Assembly (NCBI RefSeq): GCF_900302465.1 | Contig: NZ_OMOR01000001.1 | Coordinates: 2,604,001-2,668,000 of the forward strand | Length of the DNA: 64,000 nt | Reading direction: 5' to 3' | Source of the DNA: Ascidiaceihabitans donghaensis | Lineage (GTDB): Bacteria; Pseudomonadota; Alphaproteobacteria; Rhodobacterales; Rhodobacteraceae | Shown here: positions 8,875-18,119 of the stretch, piece after piece | How positions within the stretch are numbered: the stretch's first letter is position 1 | Layout: every line of letters starts with the position of its first letter | Made by a program: the position numbers and the translations under genes | The notes under the pieces: generated by a model | Database searches by the model: none | The model's input: the letters and a program-made list of their open reading frames with translations, nothing else | What the model was told of the DNA's origin: nothing

Positions 8875-9508
8875 CTTGTGCTAACATGCGGCGGGGCAAA
8901 ATCACCAACATCCCCGGCACGTCCATATGCAGTGCACTTGGGCCTGTAGCCCTGTTAGAAGTGCCCACAAAAACATCCGGTGCGAAATCAAGCCCCTCAA
9001 TCGGCCATTTCAATCCATCTGAACGCCCCGTGACCCGAGCCATCGGAAACAACGACACCACGTCCCCCACCTGTGTCGGAAGATCTATGTGTTTGGGGCA
9101 GTGGAAAACGACTTCCTCTGGGCCCACCAAAACGCAGCGATGATTGCAGCGCGCCACAAGGGTGTGAAAAGCCGCAAGCTGATGATCCACGCGCCCGCCC
9201 ATGCAACCGACCGCCACAACAACAGGGGCGTCAATCAAGCGAAGCGCCTTGTCAAAATCGGTGTAGTTCTGGTCAGGTGTATGGTGTAACAGCCCATCTG
9301 GCAGCGTGTCGCGCAGGGTTTTTGGCAAAGAATCAAAGTCACCTGTCACAGCGTAGGGCATCAATCCCGCCTTAATAACCGGCACCGCGCCGCCGTCCGC
9401 GGCCACAATCGTAGGCGCAATGGTTAACACCTGCGAAAGATCGCTTGCGCCGACCGGACCGCCTCCGACCAGCATGACTGGCTCTAAACTGTGAACAATT
9501 CTATCCAT
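8792..9508 (-). CDS. thiN: Thiamine diphosphokinase
   Basis: 238 residues from the ATG at 9508 (a GTG six codons upstream is possible). The enzyme transfers pyrophosphate from ATP to thiamine to make thiamine diphosphate. The family signatures are clear: 'AADGGA', 'TGDFDSL', 'DQNYTDFDKAL' and 'VGCMGGRVDHQLA', followed by a beta-rich C-terminal substrate-binding domain. No TPP riboswitch is visible upstream. The gene is divergent from the long acidic protein gene (142-base gap) and overlaps the end of the convergent DMT gene. Confidence 0.92.
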   Translation of the reverse strand: MDRIVHSLEPVMLVGGGPVGASDLSQVLTIAPTIVAADGGAVPVIKAGLMPYAVTGDFDSLPKTLRDTLPDGLLHHTPDQNYTDFDKALRLIDAPVVVAVGCMGGRVDHQLAAFHTLVARCNHRCVLVGPEEVVFHCPKHIDLPTQVGDVVSLFPMARVTGRSDGLKWPIEGLDFAPDVFVGTSNRATGPSALHMDVPGMLVILPRRMLAQVTQGLADLPKPAQWPARAAQYTDPPQS

Positions 9509-9650
9509 TTGGAGTGTATTAAACACAAATTAGGAAACTGGCCACATTGTCGCCTAGAAATGATACCGTCCTAGGCACAGATTCGGGCCGCTTTCGCCCG
9601 ACCAAACAGGGTAAACGAATGACTGCACCACCGCAGAGGACGAGCATCCT

Positions 9651-11969
9651 ATGATGAGTAACAATAAAATTTTGACAGTTTCCTACGGCACCTTTTCGTG
9701 CACGTTGGAAGGATTTGATGATTCATTTGGCACTATGAAAGCAATCGCGGAGTATTTTCGCGATCTGGCGTCTGATGATCGCTATTTCGGGGCTGAACCC
9801 CCAATTCCCGATGCAGAAATGCTGGCGCGTATTGCCGAAAAAGAAATTTCGCGACGGGTGGAAGCCCGCGAGGACAAGGGAAAGATTGTTCTAAGCGCCA
9901 CGGACCCCGTAGCGATCGCAGACAGCGATACGTCGTCCACGCACGCACCACACGATAGCACAGCAGATGCAGACGCAGTGCAAGCCGCAGAAGAACAGGC
10001 GCAGGAATTGCGTGCCGACGAAATGCGTGCACAAGAAATGCGTGCACAGGCCGACGCAGTTCAAGCACAGATTGAAGCAAAACGTCTGGCTGACGAAAGC
10101 GCCGCTGCAGAAGCACAACGTGCCGCCGATGCACAGGCTGAAGCGGATGCAGAAACAGCACGCGTGGAAGCAGAAGCTGTAGCGCGGCAGGCAGAACAAG
10201 ATCAGATTGATGATGAAGCTGCACGCACAGCTCACGATGCTGAAGTTCTGGCTGCGACACAAATCGACGTGTCCGCCGATGAAGCTGAAGACGACACCAC
10301 ACCTCCCGCCCGCGATCTCGCTGCGGAATTGCCTGAAGCAGACGCCTTCTTCGCCCAAAGCAATGTTGAAGACGCTGATGACGCGAACTTTGAAGATCTG
10401 GGCGATGCGGGCATTGATAAAGCACCGGTTGTCGCTGGCATCGTGCCACACGCAGACAGCATCGCGGCCAAACTGGAACGCATTCGCGCCGTTGTCTCTA
10501 GCGCGGAAACCAGCTCTGACGATGATGATGACTATTCCGAAGATGAACACGCAGAAGCCGGCGTTGTGTCGGATACACCCGAAGCCGCGGACGTGGATGG
10601 CGGTTTGGAATATGACGGGGCAGACGATGATGACATTCAGGTAGACGCGACAGCCTCTGAAGATGACGACATCGTAGGTGACGCATTGGCAGATATTGAA
10701 GCTGCTTTAGCTGCCGATGAAATGGCTGCGGTAAGCGCGCCCGACGCTCAGATGCCAGATACACAGGCGGAAGACGCGTTTGATCAGGTTGCAGAAACAA
10801 AAACCGAAACCACGCAAACAGCCAGCGATGATCTAGACGGCGATGATGACATTTCGGCCATTCTGGCCGGGTTGGAAAGCAGCTTTGACGCAAACGAAGT
10901 TGCCGAAACCGACGCGGATGACGATGATGATCTGGATGCGATGCTTAACGACACCATGGGTGCGGTTACAGATGCATCCGACAACATCTTTGACGCGGAG
11001 TCTGAAGATGGCACACAGGCACAAGATGAGATCGTTCAAGCCCCGAATGAAGCCGCCCAACCACGCCGGGTTGCCCGCGTTATCAAGGTAAAGCGTGCCG
11101 ATCTTGAAAAGGCAATTGCGGAAGGTGAACTGGAAGAAGTCGAAGAGGACCTTGGCCCAAGTTCATTGTCACCCGAAGACGAAGACGACCTGATGCGTGA
11201 ACTGGCACAGGTCGAAGCGGAAACTGCGCCGTCCGAGGATGTTGTGTCAGACTTGGACATTGCACCGGACGCACCTGTCGAACCGCAGGCTGACATCGCC
11301 GCAGAAAGCAATCCTGACGAAGATGTGTCGCGCCTTATGGCCCAAACAGACGCCGAGATGGACGATGCAGAAGGGGCACAAAATCGCGAAGCCTTTGCGC
11401 ATTTGCGTGCTGCGGTTGCCGCCCAAAAAGCTGACGGCGGGCTTGTGGCCGAAGACAGCGAAAAACAGGAAGTGGCGTATCGCACTGATCTGGCCGAAGC
11501 CGTCAAACCGCGCCGCCCTTCTGCCAATGGTGGGTCCCGGTCGGAACGTCCCGACACAACACCGCGCCCTGCCCCTTTGAAACTGGTGGCAGAGCAACGT
11601 GTCGACACCCCGCAAACCGACCTGCGCGGGCCTGTGCGTCCACGCCGGGTTGCGTCAACTCCCGAAATCGCCAGCGGTGATGCAGATAGCTTTGCTGACT
11701 ACGCTTCCGAATTGGGTGCTGTGAAACTGCCCGATCTTTTGGAAGCCGCGGCATCTTATATGTCCTTCATCGAAGGCCGCGACCAATTTTCGCGCCCGCA
11801 GTTGATGAACAAAGTGCGTCAGGTGGAAAAGGAAGAGTTCAGCCGCGAAGACGGTCTGCGTTCTTTCGGCCAGCTTTTGCGTGCCGGTAAGATCGAAAAG
11901 ATCAAAGGTGGCCGCTTTGCTGTGACAGGCGACATTGGCTACCGACCGGATGCGCGCGCGGCAGGCTAA
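9651..11969 (+). CDS. Very acidic Ala/Asp/Glu-rich protein with short conserved ends
   Basis: 772 residues, function unknown. A conserved N-terminal cap (about 1-85) begins 'KILTVSYGTFSCTLEGFDD' and includes 'MKAIAEYFRDLASDDRYFG'. A long low-complexity middle follows (about 90-600): first an Ala/Gln/Glu stretch likely to form a helix or coiled coil, then Asp/Glu-rich disordered sequence with runs such as DDDDD. A basic hinge and a conserved C-terminal helical domain (about 690-765, around 'YMSFIEGRDQFSRPQLMNKV' and 'LRAGKIEKIKGGRFAVTG') resemble a small winged or scaffold module. It has no signal peptide or membrane segment. The gene is monocistronic with a strong terminator. Confidence 0.8.
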   Translation: MMSNNKILTVSYGTFSCTLEGFDDSFGTMKAIAEYFRDLASDDRYFGAEPPIPDAEMLARIAEKEISRRVEAREDKGKIVLSATDPVAIADSDTSSTHAPHDSTADADAVQAAEEQAQELRADEMRAQEMRAQADAVQAQIEAKRLADESAAAEAQRAADAQAEADAETARVEAEAVARQAEQDQIDDEAARTAHDAEVLAATQIDVSADEAEDDTTPPARDLAAELPEADAFFAQSNVEDADDANFEDLGDAGIDKAPVVAGIVPHADSIAAKLERIRAVVSSAETSSDDDDDYSEDEHAEAGVVSDTPEAADVDGGLEYDGADDDDIQVDATASEDDDIVGDALADIEAALAADEMAAVSAPDAQMPDTQAEDAFDQVAETKTETTQTASDDLDGDDDISAILAGLESSFDANEVAETDADDDDDLDAMLNDTMGAVTDASDNIFDAESEDGTQAQDEIVQAPNEAAQPRRVARVIKVKRADLEKAIAEGELEEVEEDLGPSSLSPEDEDDLMRELAQVEAETAPSEDVVSDLDIAPDAPVEPQADIAAESNPDEDVSRLMAQTDAEMDDAEGAQNREAFAHLRAAVAAQKADGGLVAEDSEKQEVAYRTDLAEAVKPRRPSANGGSRSERPDTTPRPAPLKLVAEQRVDTPQTDLRGPVRPRRVASTPEIASGDADSFADYASELGAVKLPDLLEAAASYMSFIEGRDQFSRPQLMNKVRQVEKEEFSREDGLRSFGQLLRAGKIEKIKGGRFAVTGDIGYRPDARAAG

Positions 11970-11992
11970 CGCCGGCCATCAGCATCTGACCC

Positions 11993-12028
11993 AAAAGGGT
12001 GACGCTTCTGCTCGGGCGTCACCCTTTT
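11993..12028 (+). terminator. Strong intrinsic terminator after the acidic protein gene
   Basis: A perfect 13-base stem (AAAAGGGTGACGC at 11993-12005 against GCGTCACCCTTTT at 12016-12028) around a 10-base loop, continuing into TTTT. The A-run on the left arm also gives a U-tract on the reverse strand, so it can act in both directions. Confidence 0.9.
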
Positions 12029-12180
12029 TTAATGCTGAACGCGTGTGACGCCTTTCATGCAAAGCCACAAATGTGCAGTTGCACGAAGGGGCGACACATA
12101 CCCGTTCCATCAAACGATGCACACGCAGAAACACGTTTGCCCTTGACCTCAACCATGCTTCATCCCCCAACTGGGCATGT

Positions 12181-13488
12181 ATGAAACATATTCTCCCGCT
12201 TTCTCCGTTTTCGCGATTTGTCGCGGCTGCAGGATTAACCAATCTGGCAGACGGCGTTGCCACTGTCGTTTGGGCCTGGATGGCCACTTTGCTGACACGC
12301 GATGCATTTCTGATCGCGTTAATGCCAGTCGCGTTGCGCTTGCCGTGGTTCATTTTCGCATTGCCAGCAGGGGTCATAACCGACCGCGTGGATCGACACC
12401 GGCTGATTGTAGCTATGGATGTGTTACGCGCATTTGGCTTTGCAGCGGCCACTGTTGCGGTGGTTCTTGCGATGCCACTAGCGACTGCCCCTCAGACCGG
12501 TTTGGCGCAACCCGGCCTTTTCTACATGCTTTTGTTGTCGGCCGTTTTGGTGGGCAGCGCAGAAGTTTTCCGTGACAATGCCGCCCAAACCATGCTGCCA
12601 AGCCTTGTTCCCCATGAACGCCTAGAGGCTGCAAATGGCAGGCTGTGGAGTGTCGAATTGGTCGGGAATTCACTGATCGGCCCGGCCTTGGGTGCATTTT
12701 TGATTGCGACGATTGTCCCAATGCCATTTGCTTTGAACACAATGGCCTATCTGGCTGCGTTGTGGCTGGTGTGGCCGATAAAAGGCGCGTTCAAGCCGGA
12801 AATGCAGTCCGCCCCGAACTGGCGATCAGAACTGAAAGAAGGGTTCGATTTTCTGCGGAGGTCACCGTTGTTGCGGTCTATGGCGTGGATCACCGGGGCG
12901 TGGAACCTGCTTTTTCAGATGTCTGCGATAGCGCTTGTTCTACATGTTCAGGAAAACCTGAATTTAGGCGCGACAGCTTACGGTCTTTTGTTGGCCGCTG
13001 GCGCTGTTGGCGGCATTGCCGCGGGTTTTGTCGCAGAAACCATCATAAAACGGTACGGGCCGATGCGCACTGCGCAGGTCTGTTTGGTGGTGTCAGCGCC
13101 CTGCTTTTTTGGGTTCGCATTTGCACCAAATTGGCTGAGCCTTGCTGCGATGATCATGGTATTCGAATTTTCCGGCCTAACGTGGAACACAGTCTCTGTC
13201 AGCTATCGCCAGCGTAGTATTCCGGATGTTTTGCTGGGGCGGGTCAACAGTTTGTACCGCATGTTGGCGTGGGGCTTGATGCCCGTCGGTCTGATCTTGT
13301 CGGGTTTGATCGTGCGGTGGGGTGAAACCGTTTTTTCACGCGATGCCGCTTTGGTTTTGCCATTCTACGCGGCCTCTTCAGGCGCAGTCCTTGTTGGTAT
13401 TTTGGGGTGGCGTGCGCTGGGTCGCGGGTTTTCGCAAAGCCGAAGGATCAGCCTTGCTGATCAGGGTCCGCCTGCCCCACGCCTTTGA
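12181..13488 (+). CDS. MFS transporter (EntS/MFS_3-like exporter)
   Basis: 435 residues from the ATG at 12181; the open frame extends to 12073 but that leader is polar and not conserved in type. Twelve hydrophobic segments are visible. The N-terminal half contains 'LPAGVITDRVDRHRLIVAMD', the signature of the MFS_3 branch (enterobactin exporter EntS and macrolide exporters). 'FRDNAAQTMLPSLVPHERLEAANGR' is also typical of this branch. It is an inner-membrane proton-driven efflux protein, and the substrate is unknown. The last 41 bases overlap the convergent DUF2842 gene. Confidence 0.88.
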   Translation: MKHILPLSPFSRFVAAAGLTNLADGVATVVWAWMATLLTRDAFLIALMPVALRLPWFIFALPAGVITDRVDRHRLIVAMDVLRAFGFAAATVAVVLAMPLATAPQTGLAQPGLFYMLLLSAVLVGSAEVFRDNAAQTMLPSLVPHERLEAANGRLWSVELVGNSLIGPALGAFLIATIVPMPFALNTMAYLAALWLVWPIKGAFKPEMQSAPNWRSELKEGFDFLRRSPLLRSMAWITGAWNLLFQMSAIALVLHVQENLNLGATAYGLLLAAGAVGGIAAGFVAETIIKRYGPMRTAQVCLVVSAPCFFGFAFAPNWLSLAAMIMVFEFSGLTWNTVSVSYRQRSIPDVLLGRVNSLYRMLAWGLMPVGLILSGLIVRWGETVFSRDAALVLPFYAASSGAVLVGILGWRALGRGFSQSRRISLADQGPPAPRL

Positions 13489-13684
13489 AAATCTTGCGCA
13501 AAGGCACAGCCCAGACCACACCCAACCCGATATAGATCAACAATTGCACCAAAAATGGCAACGGTGCGTCGCCTTCACCGGTCAACCATGCCATCACGAC
13601 CGTACACATAATGATGTAAACCGGCAGACCAACCAACAGAACGACCAGCGCCCAGCGCCTGCGTGCTTTATATGACAACGCCAT
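13448..13684 (-). CDS. DUF2842 small membrane protein
   Basis: 78 residues with two membrane helices (about 11-33 and 46-64) and a basic start, matching the DUF2842 family of alphaproteobacteria. It lies 12 bases downstream of purA on the same strand and is probably co-transcribed with it, an arrangement recurrent in this group. Function is unknown. Confidence 0.8.
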   Translation of the reverse strand: MALSYKARRRWALVVLLVGLPVYIIMCTVVMAWLTGEGDAPLPFLVQLLIYIGLGVVWAVPLRKIFKGVGQADPDQQG

Positions 13685-13696
13685 AGAGTTCCCTTT

Positions 13697-14992
13697 TCAA
13701 TCGGCGAACGGATCCGTCACAAGGATTGTGTCTTCGCGTTCCGGTGAAGTGGAAACTAGGGCCACAGGACATTCAATCAACTCTTCGATGCGACGTACAT
13801 ATTTGATAGCTTGCGCAGGCAGGTCCGCCCAGGACCGCGCACCCTCGGTGCTTTCCGACCAGCCGGAGATTTCTTCATAGACTGGTGTGCAACGGGCCTG
13901 TTCGTCCGCGGCTGTGGGTAGGTAATCCAATGCCTTGCCGTCCAGCATGTAGCCCGTGCAGATTTTCAATGTATCGAAGCCATCCAAAACATCTAATTTG
14001 GTCAGAGAGATACCCGATACACCTGACGTCGCGCATGTTTGTCGCACAAGGCAGGCATCGAACCAGCCACACCGGCGTTTGCGGCCTGTCACTGTGCCAA
14101 ATTCATGTCCGCGTTCGCCCAGACGTTGACCATCGGCATCGTCCAGTTCTGTTGGGAATGGGCCTTCACCGACGCGGGTTGTGTAGGCTTTGACGATACC
14201 CAGAACAAAATCGATTGATGTTGGTCCAAGACCGACGCCTGTGGCGGCCTGACCTGCGATGACGTTAGACGATGTCACAAACGGGTAGGTGCCGAAATCA
14301 ATGTCCAGCAATGCGCCTTGTGCGCCTTCAAACAAGATACGTTTTCCAGCTTTACGCTTTTCGCCAAGAACCTTCCAAACCGGTGCTGCATATTCCAAAA
14401 TGGCTGGTGCAATTTCTTTCAACTGCGCCACAAGCGCATCGCGGTCGATAGGATCAATGCCAAGGCCCTTACGCAGAGGGTCATGGTGCTGCAAAGCGCG
14501 GTCCACGCGGGCTTCCAGCGTGGCTGCGTCGGCAAGATCAGCGACGCGCACAGACCGACGGCCCACTTTATCCTCATAGGCCGGCCCGATGCCGCGCCCT
14601 GTCGTGCCGATTTTGGTGCCCTTCGACGACGCCTCTTCGCGGGCACGGTCCAATTCGCCGTGGATCGGCAAGATCAATGGCGTGTTTTCCGCAATCATCA
14701 GAGTTTGGGGCGTAATTTCAACGCCCTGTTCGCGAATCGTTTTGATTTCATTCAGCAAATGCCACGGATCAAGGACAACGCCGTTGCCGATGACCGACAG
14801 TTTCCCACCGCGCACGACACCGGACGGCAGCGCGTTCAGCTTATAAACCTTGCCATCAATGACCAGCGTGTGACCCGCGTTGTGTCCCCCTTGGAACCGC
14901 GCAATCACATCGGCGCGCTCTGACAGCCAATCGACAATTTTGCCTTTTCCTTCGTCACCCCATTGGGCACCGACAACAACAACATTCGCCAT
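13697..14992 (-). CDS. purA: Adenylosuccinate synthase
   Basis: 431 residues from the ATG at 14992; the frame extends upstream to 15103 but the conserved protein starts at '[18 protein letters not shown]', the GTP-binding P-loop with the catalytic Asp. The enzyme joins IMP and aspartate using GTP in the first step from IMP to AMP. Other signatures are present: '[11 protein letters not shown]', '[14 protein letters not shown]', '[11 protein letters not shown]', and the C-terminal aspartate-binding region. Normal length. Confidence 0.96.
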   Translation of the reverse strand: MANVVVVGAQWGDEGKGKIVDWLSERADVIARFQGGHNAGHTLVIDGKVYKLNALPSGVVRGGKLSVIGNGVVLDPWHLLNEIKTIREQGVEITPQTLMIAENTPLILPIHGELDRAREEASSKGTKIGTTGRGIGPAYEDKVGRRSVRVADLADAATLEARVDRALQHHDPLRKGLGIDPIDRDALVAQLKEIAPAILEYAAPVWKVLGEKRKAGKRILFEGAQGALLDIDFGTYPFVTSSNVIAGQAATGVGLGPTSIDFVLGIVKAYTTRVGEGPFPTELDDADGQRLGERGHEFGTVTGRKRRCGWFDACLVRQTCATSGVSGISLTKLDVLDGFDTLKICTGYMLDGKALDYLPTAADEQARCTPVYEEISGWSESTEGARSWADLPAQAIKYVRRIEELIECPVALVSTSPEREDTILVTDPFAD

Positions 14993-15159
14993 GGCTTTTC
15001 GTCCTTCATTCGCTGAGTCTTTGATCAAACCCGCGTCGGTATACCCACGCAAGGCGCAGGGCGAAACCAGAAATATGCCCGAAACCCACATTGGTCGCAC
15101 CATCTGGACACACGGCGCCAGAACAGGCAGGTTCAGCAGACAGACGAATGGAGTGTTTT

Positions 15160-15555
15160 ATGGGTTTTCTTTTGCGTTGGGTTTGCGCCTTTGTGTTGCT
15201 GGCTGCCACATATAACCCGACCCCGTACAACTATATTGCGTGGGTGTCCGAGAACGGCAGCGCCCAATTGTCCGTGGCCGTCTTGGCCGGACTGCTTTTG
15301 TTGGTCGGCTACATCATATACCTGCGCGCCACACTTCGATCGATCGGGGCTTTTGGCATGGGGTTGGTTCTGGCGCTGGTTGGTGCAATTTTATGGGTGC
15401 TTTATGATTTTGGGCTGCTCAATCTGGAGAATCCGGGATTGAACACCTGGCTGGGTCTGGTTGCCCTGTCCGTGGTTTTAGGAATCGGCCTGAGTTGGAG
15501 CCATGTGCGCCGCGCCCTGTCTGGTCAAGCTGATATGGACGACGTCGATGAGTAG
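15160..15555 (+). CDS. DUF6524-type small membrane protein
   Basis: 131 residues from the ATG at 15160, chosen because GGAG lies six bases upstream; an in-frame ATG at 15148 would add four residues. Four hydrophobic segments are visible (about 5-20, 36-54, 62-82, 92-110), with 'TYNPTPYNYIAWV' after the first, which I recognise from the uncharacterised DUF6524 family. An acidic tail (ADMDDVDE) ends the protein. The gene is divergent from purA and overlaps the next small gene by an ATGAGTAG junction. Function is unknown. Confidence 0.7.
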   Translation: MGFLLRWVCAFVLLAATYNPTPYNYIAWVSENGSAQLSVAVLAGLLLLVGYIIYLRATLRSIGAFGMGLVLALVGAILWVLYDFGLLNLENPGLNTWLGLVALSVVLGIGLSWSHVRRALSGQADMDDVDE

Positions 15556-15760
15556 AATTGCGAAACGCCCTGAAGATTTCACAAAATTTTACTATACCCA
15601 AGTCGCGAACGCCGAGGGTTGTGGGTGCGCGGAAAAAATCATCGACGTACATGAATTCAATAGGCTGGCGGGCACGGCGCGGCGCAAGCGCCGCTTGTGG
15701 CCACAAAAGGGCGCTTGGCAACGTTTTTTGTTTAAAGCGGGTCTGTTTTCGCGCGAATGA
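15548..15760 (+). CDS. Small conserved-looking basic protein with a CGC motif
   Basis: 70 residues; the ATG lies inside the end of the DUF6524 gene (8-base overlap), indicating translational coupling. The sequence has a CGC pair in 'AEGCGCAEKIIDVHEFN', then a strongly basic middle (RRKRRLW) and an aromatic C-terminus. No membrane segment or signal peptide. I do not recognise a family. The paired Cys could bind a metal or form a disulfide, but this is inference. It may be a cytosolic partner of the membrane protein encoded just upstream. Confidence 0.5.
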   Translation: MSRIAKRPEDFTKFYYTQVANAEGCGCAEKIIDVHEFNRLAGTARRKRRLWPQKGAWQRFLFKAGLFSRE

Positions 15761-15766
15761 CTGCCC

Positions 15767-15783
15767 GATTGGGGCTCTGCCCC
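15767..15783. repeat. Intergenic repeat GATTGGGGCTCTGCCCC, copy 1
   Basis: A 17-base word containing a GGGGC/GCCCC hairpin that recurs exactly at 41728-41744. It is followed by a CCCC-GAGG-TTTTATT-GGCGAGATGAAC stretch with similarity to the sequence after copy 2. Both copies sit between convergent genes. I recall similar dispersed elements in Rhodobacterales genomes. A role as a two-way terminator or mRNA-end element is inferred. Confidence 0.6.
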
Positions 15784-15833
15784 AAACCCCGAGGTTTTAT
15801 TGGCGAGATGAACAAGGGGCCGTTCCTAGTCCC

Positions 15834-16154
15834 CTAAGACTCGGCGGGTAACTTGACCGGCGCCCCGTGGGCCGTGGTTTGATAGGCCTGTGCCCAAGCG
15901 TTCCGCGTCGTTTCCACCTCAGCCGATGCTGCCGCCCCGGTCTGGTCGAGATATGTTTCAAGCGTTTCAAGCCACGCTTTGAAATAGTCATCCCCGCCGT
16001 TCAGGTTCTTGTTCACCCCATGCCGTTTTAACGTGGCCCCGAACCGGTCTGCCCAATCGGCCCAGACAAAATGCCCTGCTTCGTTCAGATGCACTGTCAG
16101 TGCAAACAGCTGGGCATGCCATGGGGTTTCAAATACGGGTTCCGGTTGCGTCAT
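15834..16154 (-). CDS. Nitrile hydratase accessory protein (activator)
   Basis: 106 residues from the ATG at 16154, which overlaps the beta-subunit stop (ATGA). It belongs to the small accessory family related to the N-terminal part of the beta subunit, seen in 'FETPWHAQLFALTVHLNEAG' and 'WADWADRFGATL'. Such proteins assist cobalt insertion and maturation of the alpha subunit. As third gene of the alpha-beta-activator operon, its position supports this role. Confidence 0.85.
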   Translation of the reverse strand: MTQPEPVFETPWHAQLFALTVHLNEAGHFVWADWADRFGATLKRHGVNKNLNGGDDYFKAWLETLETYLDQTGAAASAEVETTRNAWAQAYQTTAHGAPVKLPAES

Positions 16155-16828
16155 GCCGGCTCCAGATAGCTTTGCCAAAGATCCAAGACCACTTCATCTT
16201 TGGGGTGTTCGGGGTTTGCCCAAAGCTCTGATGCGGCGAAGGCCACGGCATACAGCGACTCTGCCCCGTCGCCCAAGCGATGGGCGCTGCTGTCAGGCAA
16301 GATATGTGTCCCATGTATCCGCACAATTCGCCCTACTGCCCCAGCGGCATACAGCGGCAACCGTGTGTGACCGCCGTCGACAAGCCGGTTGCCGGTTATC
16401 TTGCGCGTTCTCACTTGGTCCGCGGGTTTGAAAGCCACCGGAATGTCGCTTGGTCTGTCGGCGGGCCCGCCAGACGCAAGAACACCCGCCACGTTTTCCG
16501 CTTTCAGCCGTTTGTCAGTCAGCACGCTTTCGCCTTGGCCGATCCCTTCAGCGAGTTCAGCCCGGGTCACGACGCCTGTATCGACAAGCAAGCCTGCAAG
16601 TCCGGCCATCCACTTTTCATAGTAGGAAAACCGCGCATAATCTATGGGTGGCAAACATTCGCGGGCGTGTCTGCTGATGTCGATATTCCATTGCCCCAAT
16701 CCACCCGCTGCCAGCGTCAGTGCCAACGCACGGGCATGCCAGTCTTCGTGGAAAACTGGGGCGTTCTCGGTCTCTGGGACAATGGCCCCATCCCCGAAGC
16801 GCCCCCCCATATCATGAACACGGGTCAT
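16151..16828 (-). CDS. nthB: Nitrile hydratase beta subunit
   Basis: 225 residues, normal length. The beta subunit packs against alpha to form the active site that hydrates nitriles to amides. The family start '[14 protein letters not shown]' (usually DMGGMHGFG) and '[13 protein letters not shown]' are visible. The C-terminal SH3-like barrel runs from about residue 125 ('[10 protein letters not shown]') to '[15 protein letters not shown]'. It overlaps both the alpha stop and the activator start by ATGA junctions, indicating tight co-expression of the complex. Confidence 0.92.
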   Translation of the reverse strand: MTRVHDMGGRFGDGAIVPETENAPVFHEDWHARALALTLAAGGLGQWNIDISRHARECLPPIDYARFSYYEKWMAGLAGLLVDTGVVTRAELAEGIGQGESVLTDKRLKAENVAGVLASGGPADRPSDIPVAFKPADQVRTRKITGNRLVDGGHTRLPLYAAGAVGRIVRIHGTHILPDSSAHRLGDGAESLYAVAFAASELWANPEHPKDEVVLDLWQSYLEPA

Positions 16829-17442
16829 GGCTGGCCTGCCAATCCAGTGCCGATCATGCTGTCGCGACTGATCAGCTCAACAAGCTCTGATTGCGTCAAA
16901 TCTTCGGTGTTTGTGGGACGCATCGGAACAACCAGATACCGGACTTCGGCTGTGGAATCCCAAACACGTATGGATGTGTCTTCCGGTAAGGTAACTCCGA
17001 ATTCTGCCAGAACCTTGCGCGGTTCGCGCACCGCGCGCGCGCGGTAAGCGTCTGATTTGTACCACCCCGGCGGAATGCCCAGCAGCGGCCACGGGTAGCA
17101 AGAACACAAAGTGCAAACGACCATATTATGCACATCTTTGGTGTTCTCGACAGCGACCATGTGTTCACCTTGCCGACCGTAAAACCCCAATTCGGAAACC
17201 ACTTTTGTGGCATCTTCAAGCAAGGCTTCCCGAAAGGCGGGATCGGTCCAAGCCCGTGCCACAACTTCGGCACCGTTGCGCGGGCCGATCTTGGTTTCGT
17301 AGGTTTCGATGATCTCATCCAGCGCCGCAGGATCAATCAGACCCTTTTGAGTCAAGATCGTTTCCAGTGCCTTAACGCGCAAAGCGGGGTCAGAGGGCAA
17401 CAATGCATGCGGGTGATCGTGGTCAGAATGGTCATGTGGCAT
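16825..17442 (-). CDS. nthA: Nitrile hydratase alpha subunit, cobalt type
   Basis: 205 residues from the ATG at 17442; the open frame continues upstream to 17535 without conserved sequence. The metal-binding claw is 'CTLCSC' at residues 110-115 followed by Tyr-Pro-Trp. Thr after the first Cys and Tyr after the last are the mark of the non-corrin cobalt class; iron enzymes have Ser and Thr. The two later Cys are normally oxidised to sulfinic and sulfenic acids. The N-terminus is unusually rich in His and Asp ([12 protein letters not shown]), a possible metal-loading tail. First gene of the alpha-beta-activator operon. No amidase gene is adjacent. Confidence 0.93.
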   Translation of the reverse strand: MPHDHSDHDHPHALLPSDPALRVKALETILTQKGLIDPAALDEIIETYETKIGPRNGAEVVARAWTDPAFREALLEDATKVVSELGFYGRQGEHMVAVENTKDVHNMVVCTLCSCYPWPLLGIPPGWYKSDAYRARAVREPRKVLAEFGVTLPEDTSIRVWDSTAEVRYLVVPMRPTNTEDLTQSELVELISRDSMIGTGLAGQP

Positions 17443-17582
17443 GCCGCGACCATGGCGCGGTGCGGGCACGCTGTCCAGCCCAAGCCACACAAAAGAAGCA
17501 CCCTTTGGCAATCGCCCACTTGCCCCATCGCGCAAACTTGCATAGATACCCCGCGAAGCGCTTAACCGAAGTCAGGTTCCTT

Positions 17583-17945
17583 ATGGAAAACGTCGTCCTT
17601 ATCATCCATCTTATCCTATCCTTGGGGTTGGTCGGCATCGTGCTGGTTCAACGCTCTGAAGGCGGCGGGCTTGGCATGGGCGGCGGCGGCGGTGGCAATA
17701 TGTCGGGACGCCCACCTGCGTCACCGATGGCAAAGTTCACATGGATCTTGGCAGTCGGATTTATTATCACATCCGTCACCCTGACGATCATTGCTGCGCA
17801 AAATGCGTCTGGATCGTCTGTTGTAGACCGCTTGGGGGTCACACCTTCACAAGCCGGTGCAGAAGCACCCGCCCTTCCCGGTGTCGATGATCTGCTTCCA
17901 CCCTCAGAAGGCGAAAACGCACCTTTGGTGCCATCCGCTGACTAA
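17583..17945 (+). CDS. secG: Preprotein translocase subunit SecG
   Basis: 120 residues from the ATG at 17583; the longer frame to 17403 is antisense to nthA. SecG is the small accessory subunit of the SecYEG protein-export channel. Two membrane helices (about 2-22 and 53-74) flank the typical 'LVQRSEGGGLGMGGGGGG' glycine-rich loop. The C-terminal extension is acidic and Pro-rich (residues 85-120), as in many alphaproteobacteria. It precedes pyrG in the same direction with a gap of about 175 bases, a common order in this group. Confidence 0.93.
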   Translation: MENVVLIIHLILSLGLVGIVLVQRSEGGGLGMGGGGGGNMSGRPPASPMAKFTWILAVGFIITSVTLTIIAAQNASGSSVVDRLGVTPSQAGAEAPALPGVDDLLPPSEGENAPLVPSAD

Positions 17946-18119
17946 ACCTATACCTTGAGGTCAGGCAAAAACCTGTAACACGATGTTGCGGTTTGCCTTG
18001 CCTCGCCCATCCGAATCCTGTTAGGCTTAAATCCCGTGATACTGCGAATTTCGCAGTGGATTGCGGCTGCCTATTCAGCCCACATCTTACGTTTGACGCA
18101 CACGGGAGCGACCCTGCAT

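Noticed and set aside
9509-9650. Possible TPP riboswitch near thiN
   Set aside because: The divergent region has no CUGAGA or other thi-box core on the thiN strand.
9733-10893. Several Arg/His/Leu-rich open frames on the - strand and Met/Thr-rich ones on the + strand
   Set aside because: They are shadows of the acidic protein gene; the GA-rich codon bias opens other frames. None has a ribosome binding site or recognisable protein sequence.
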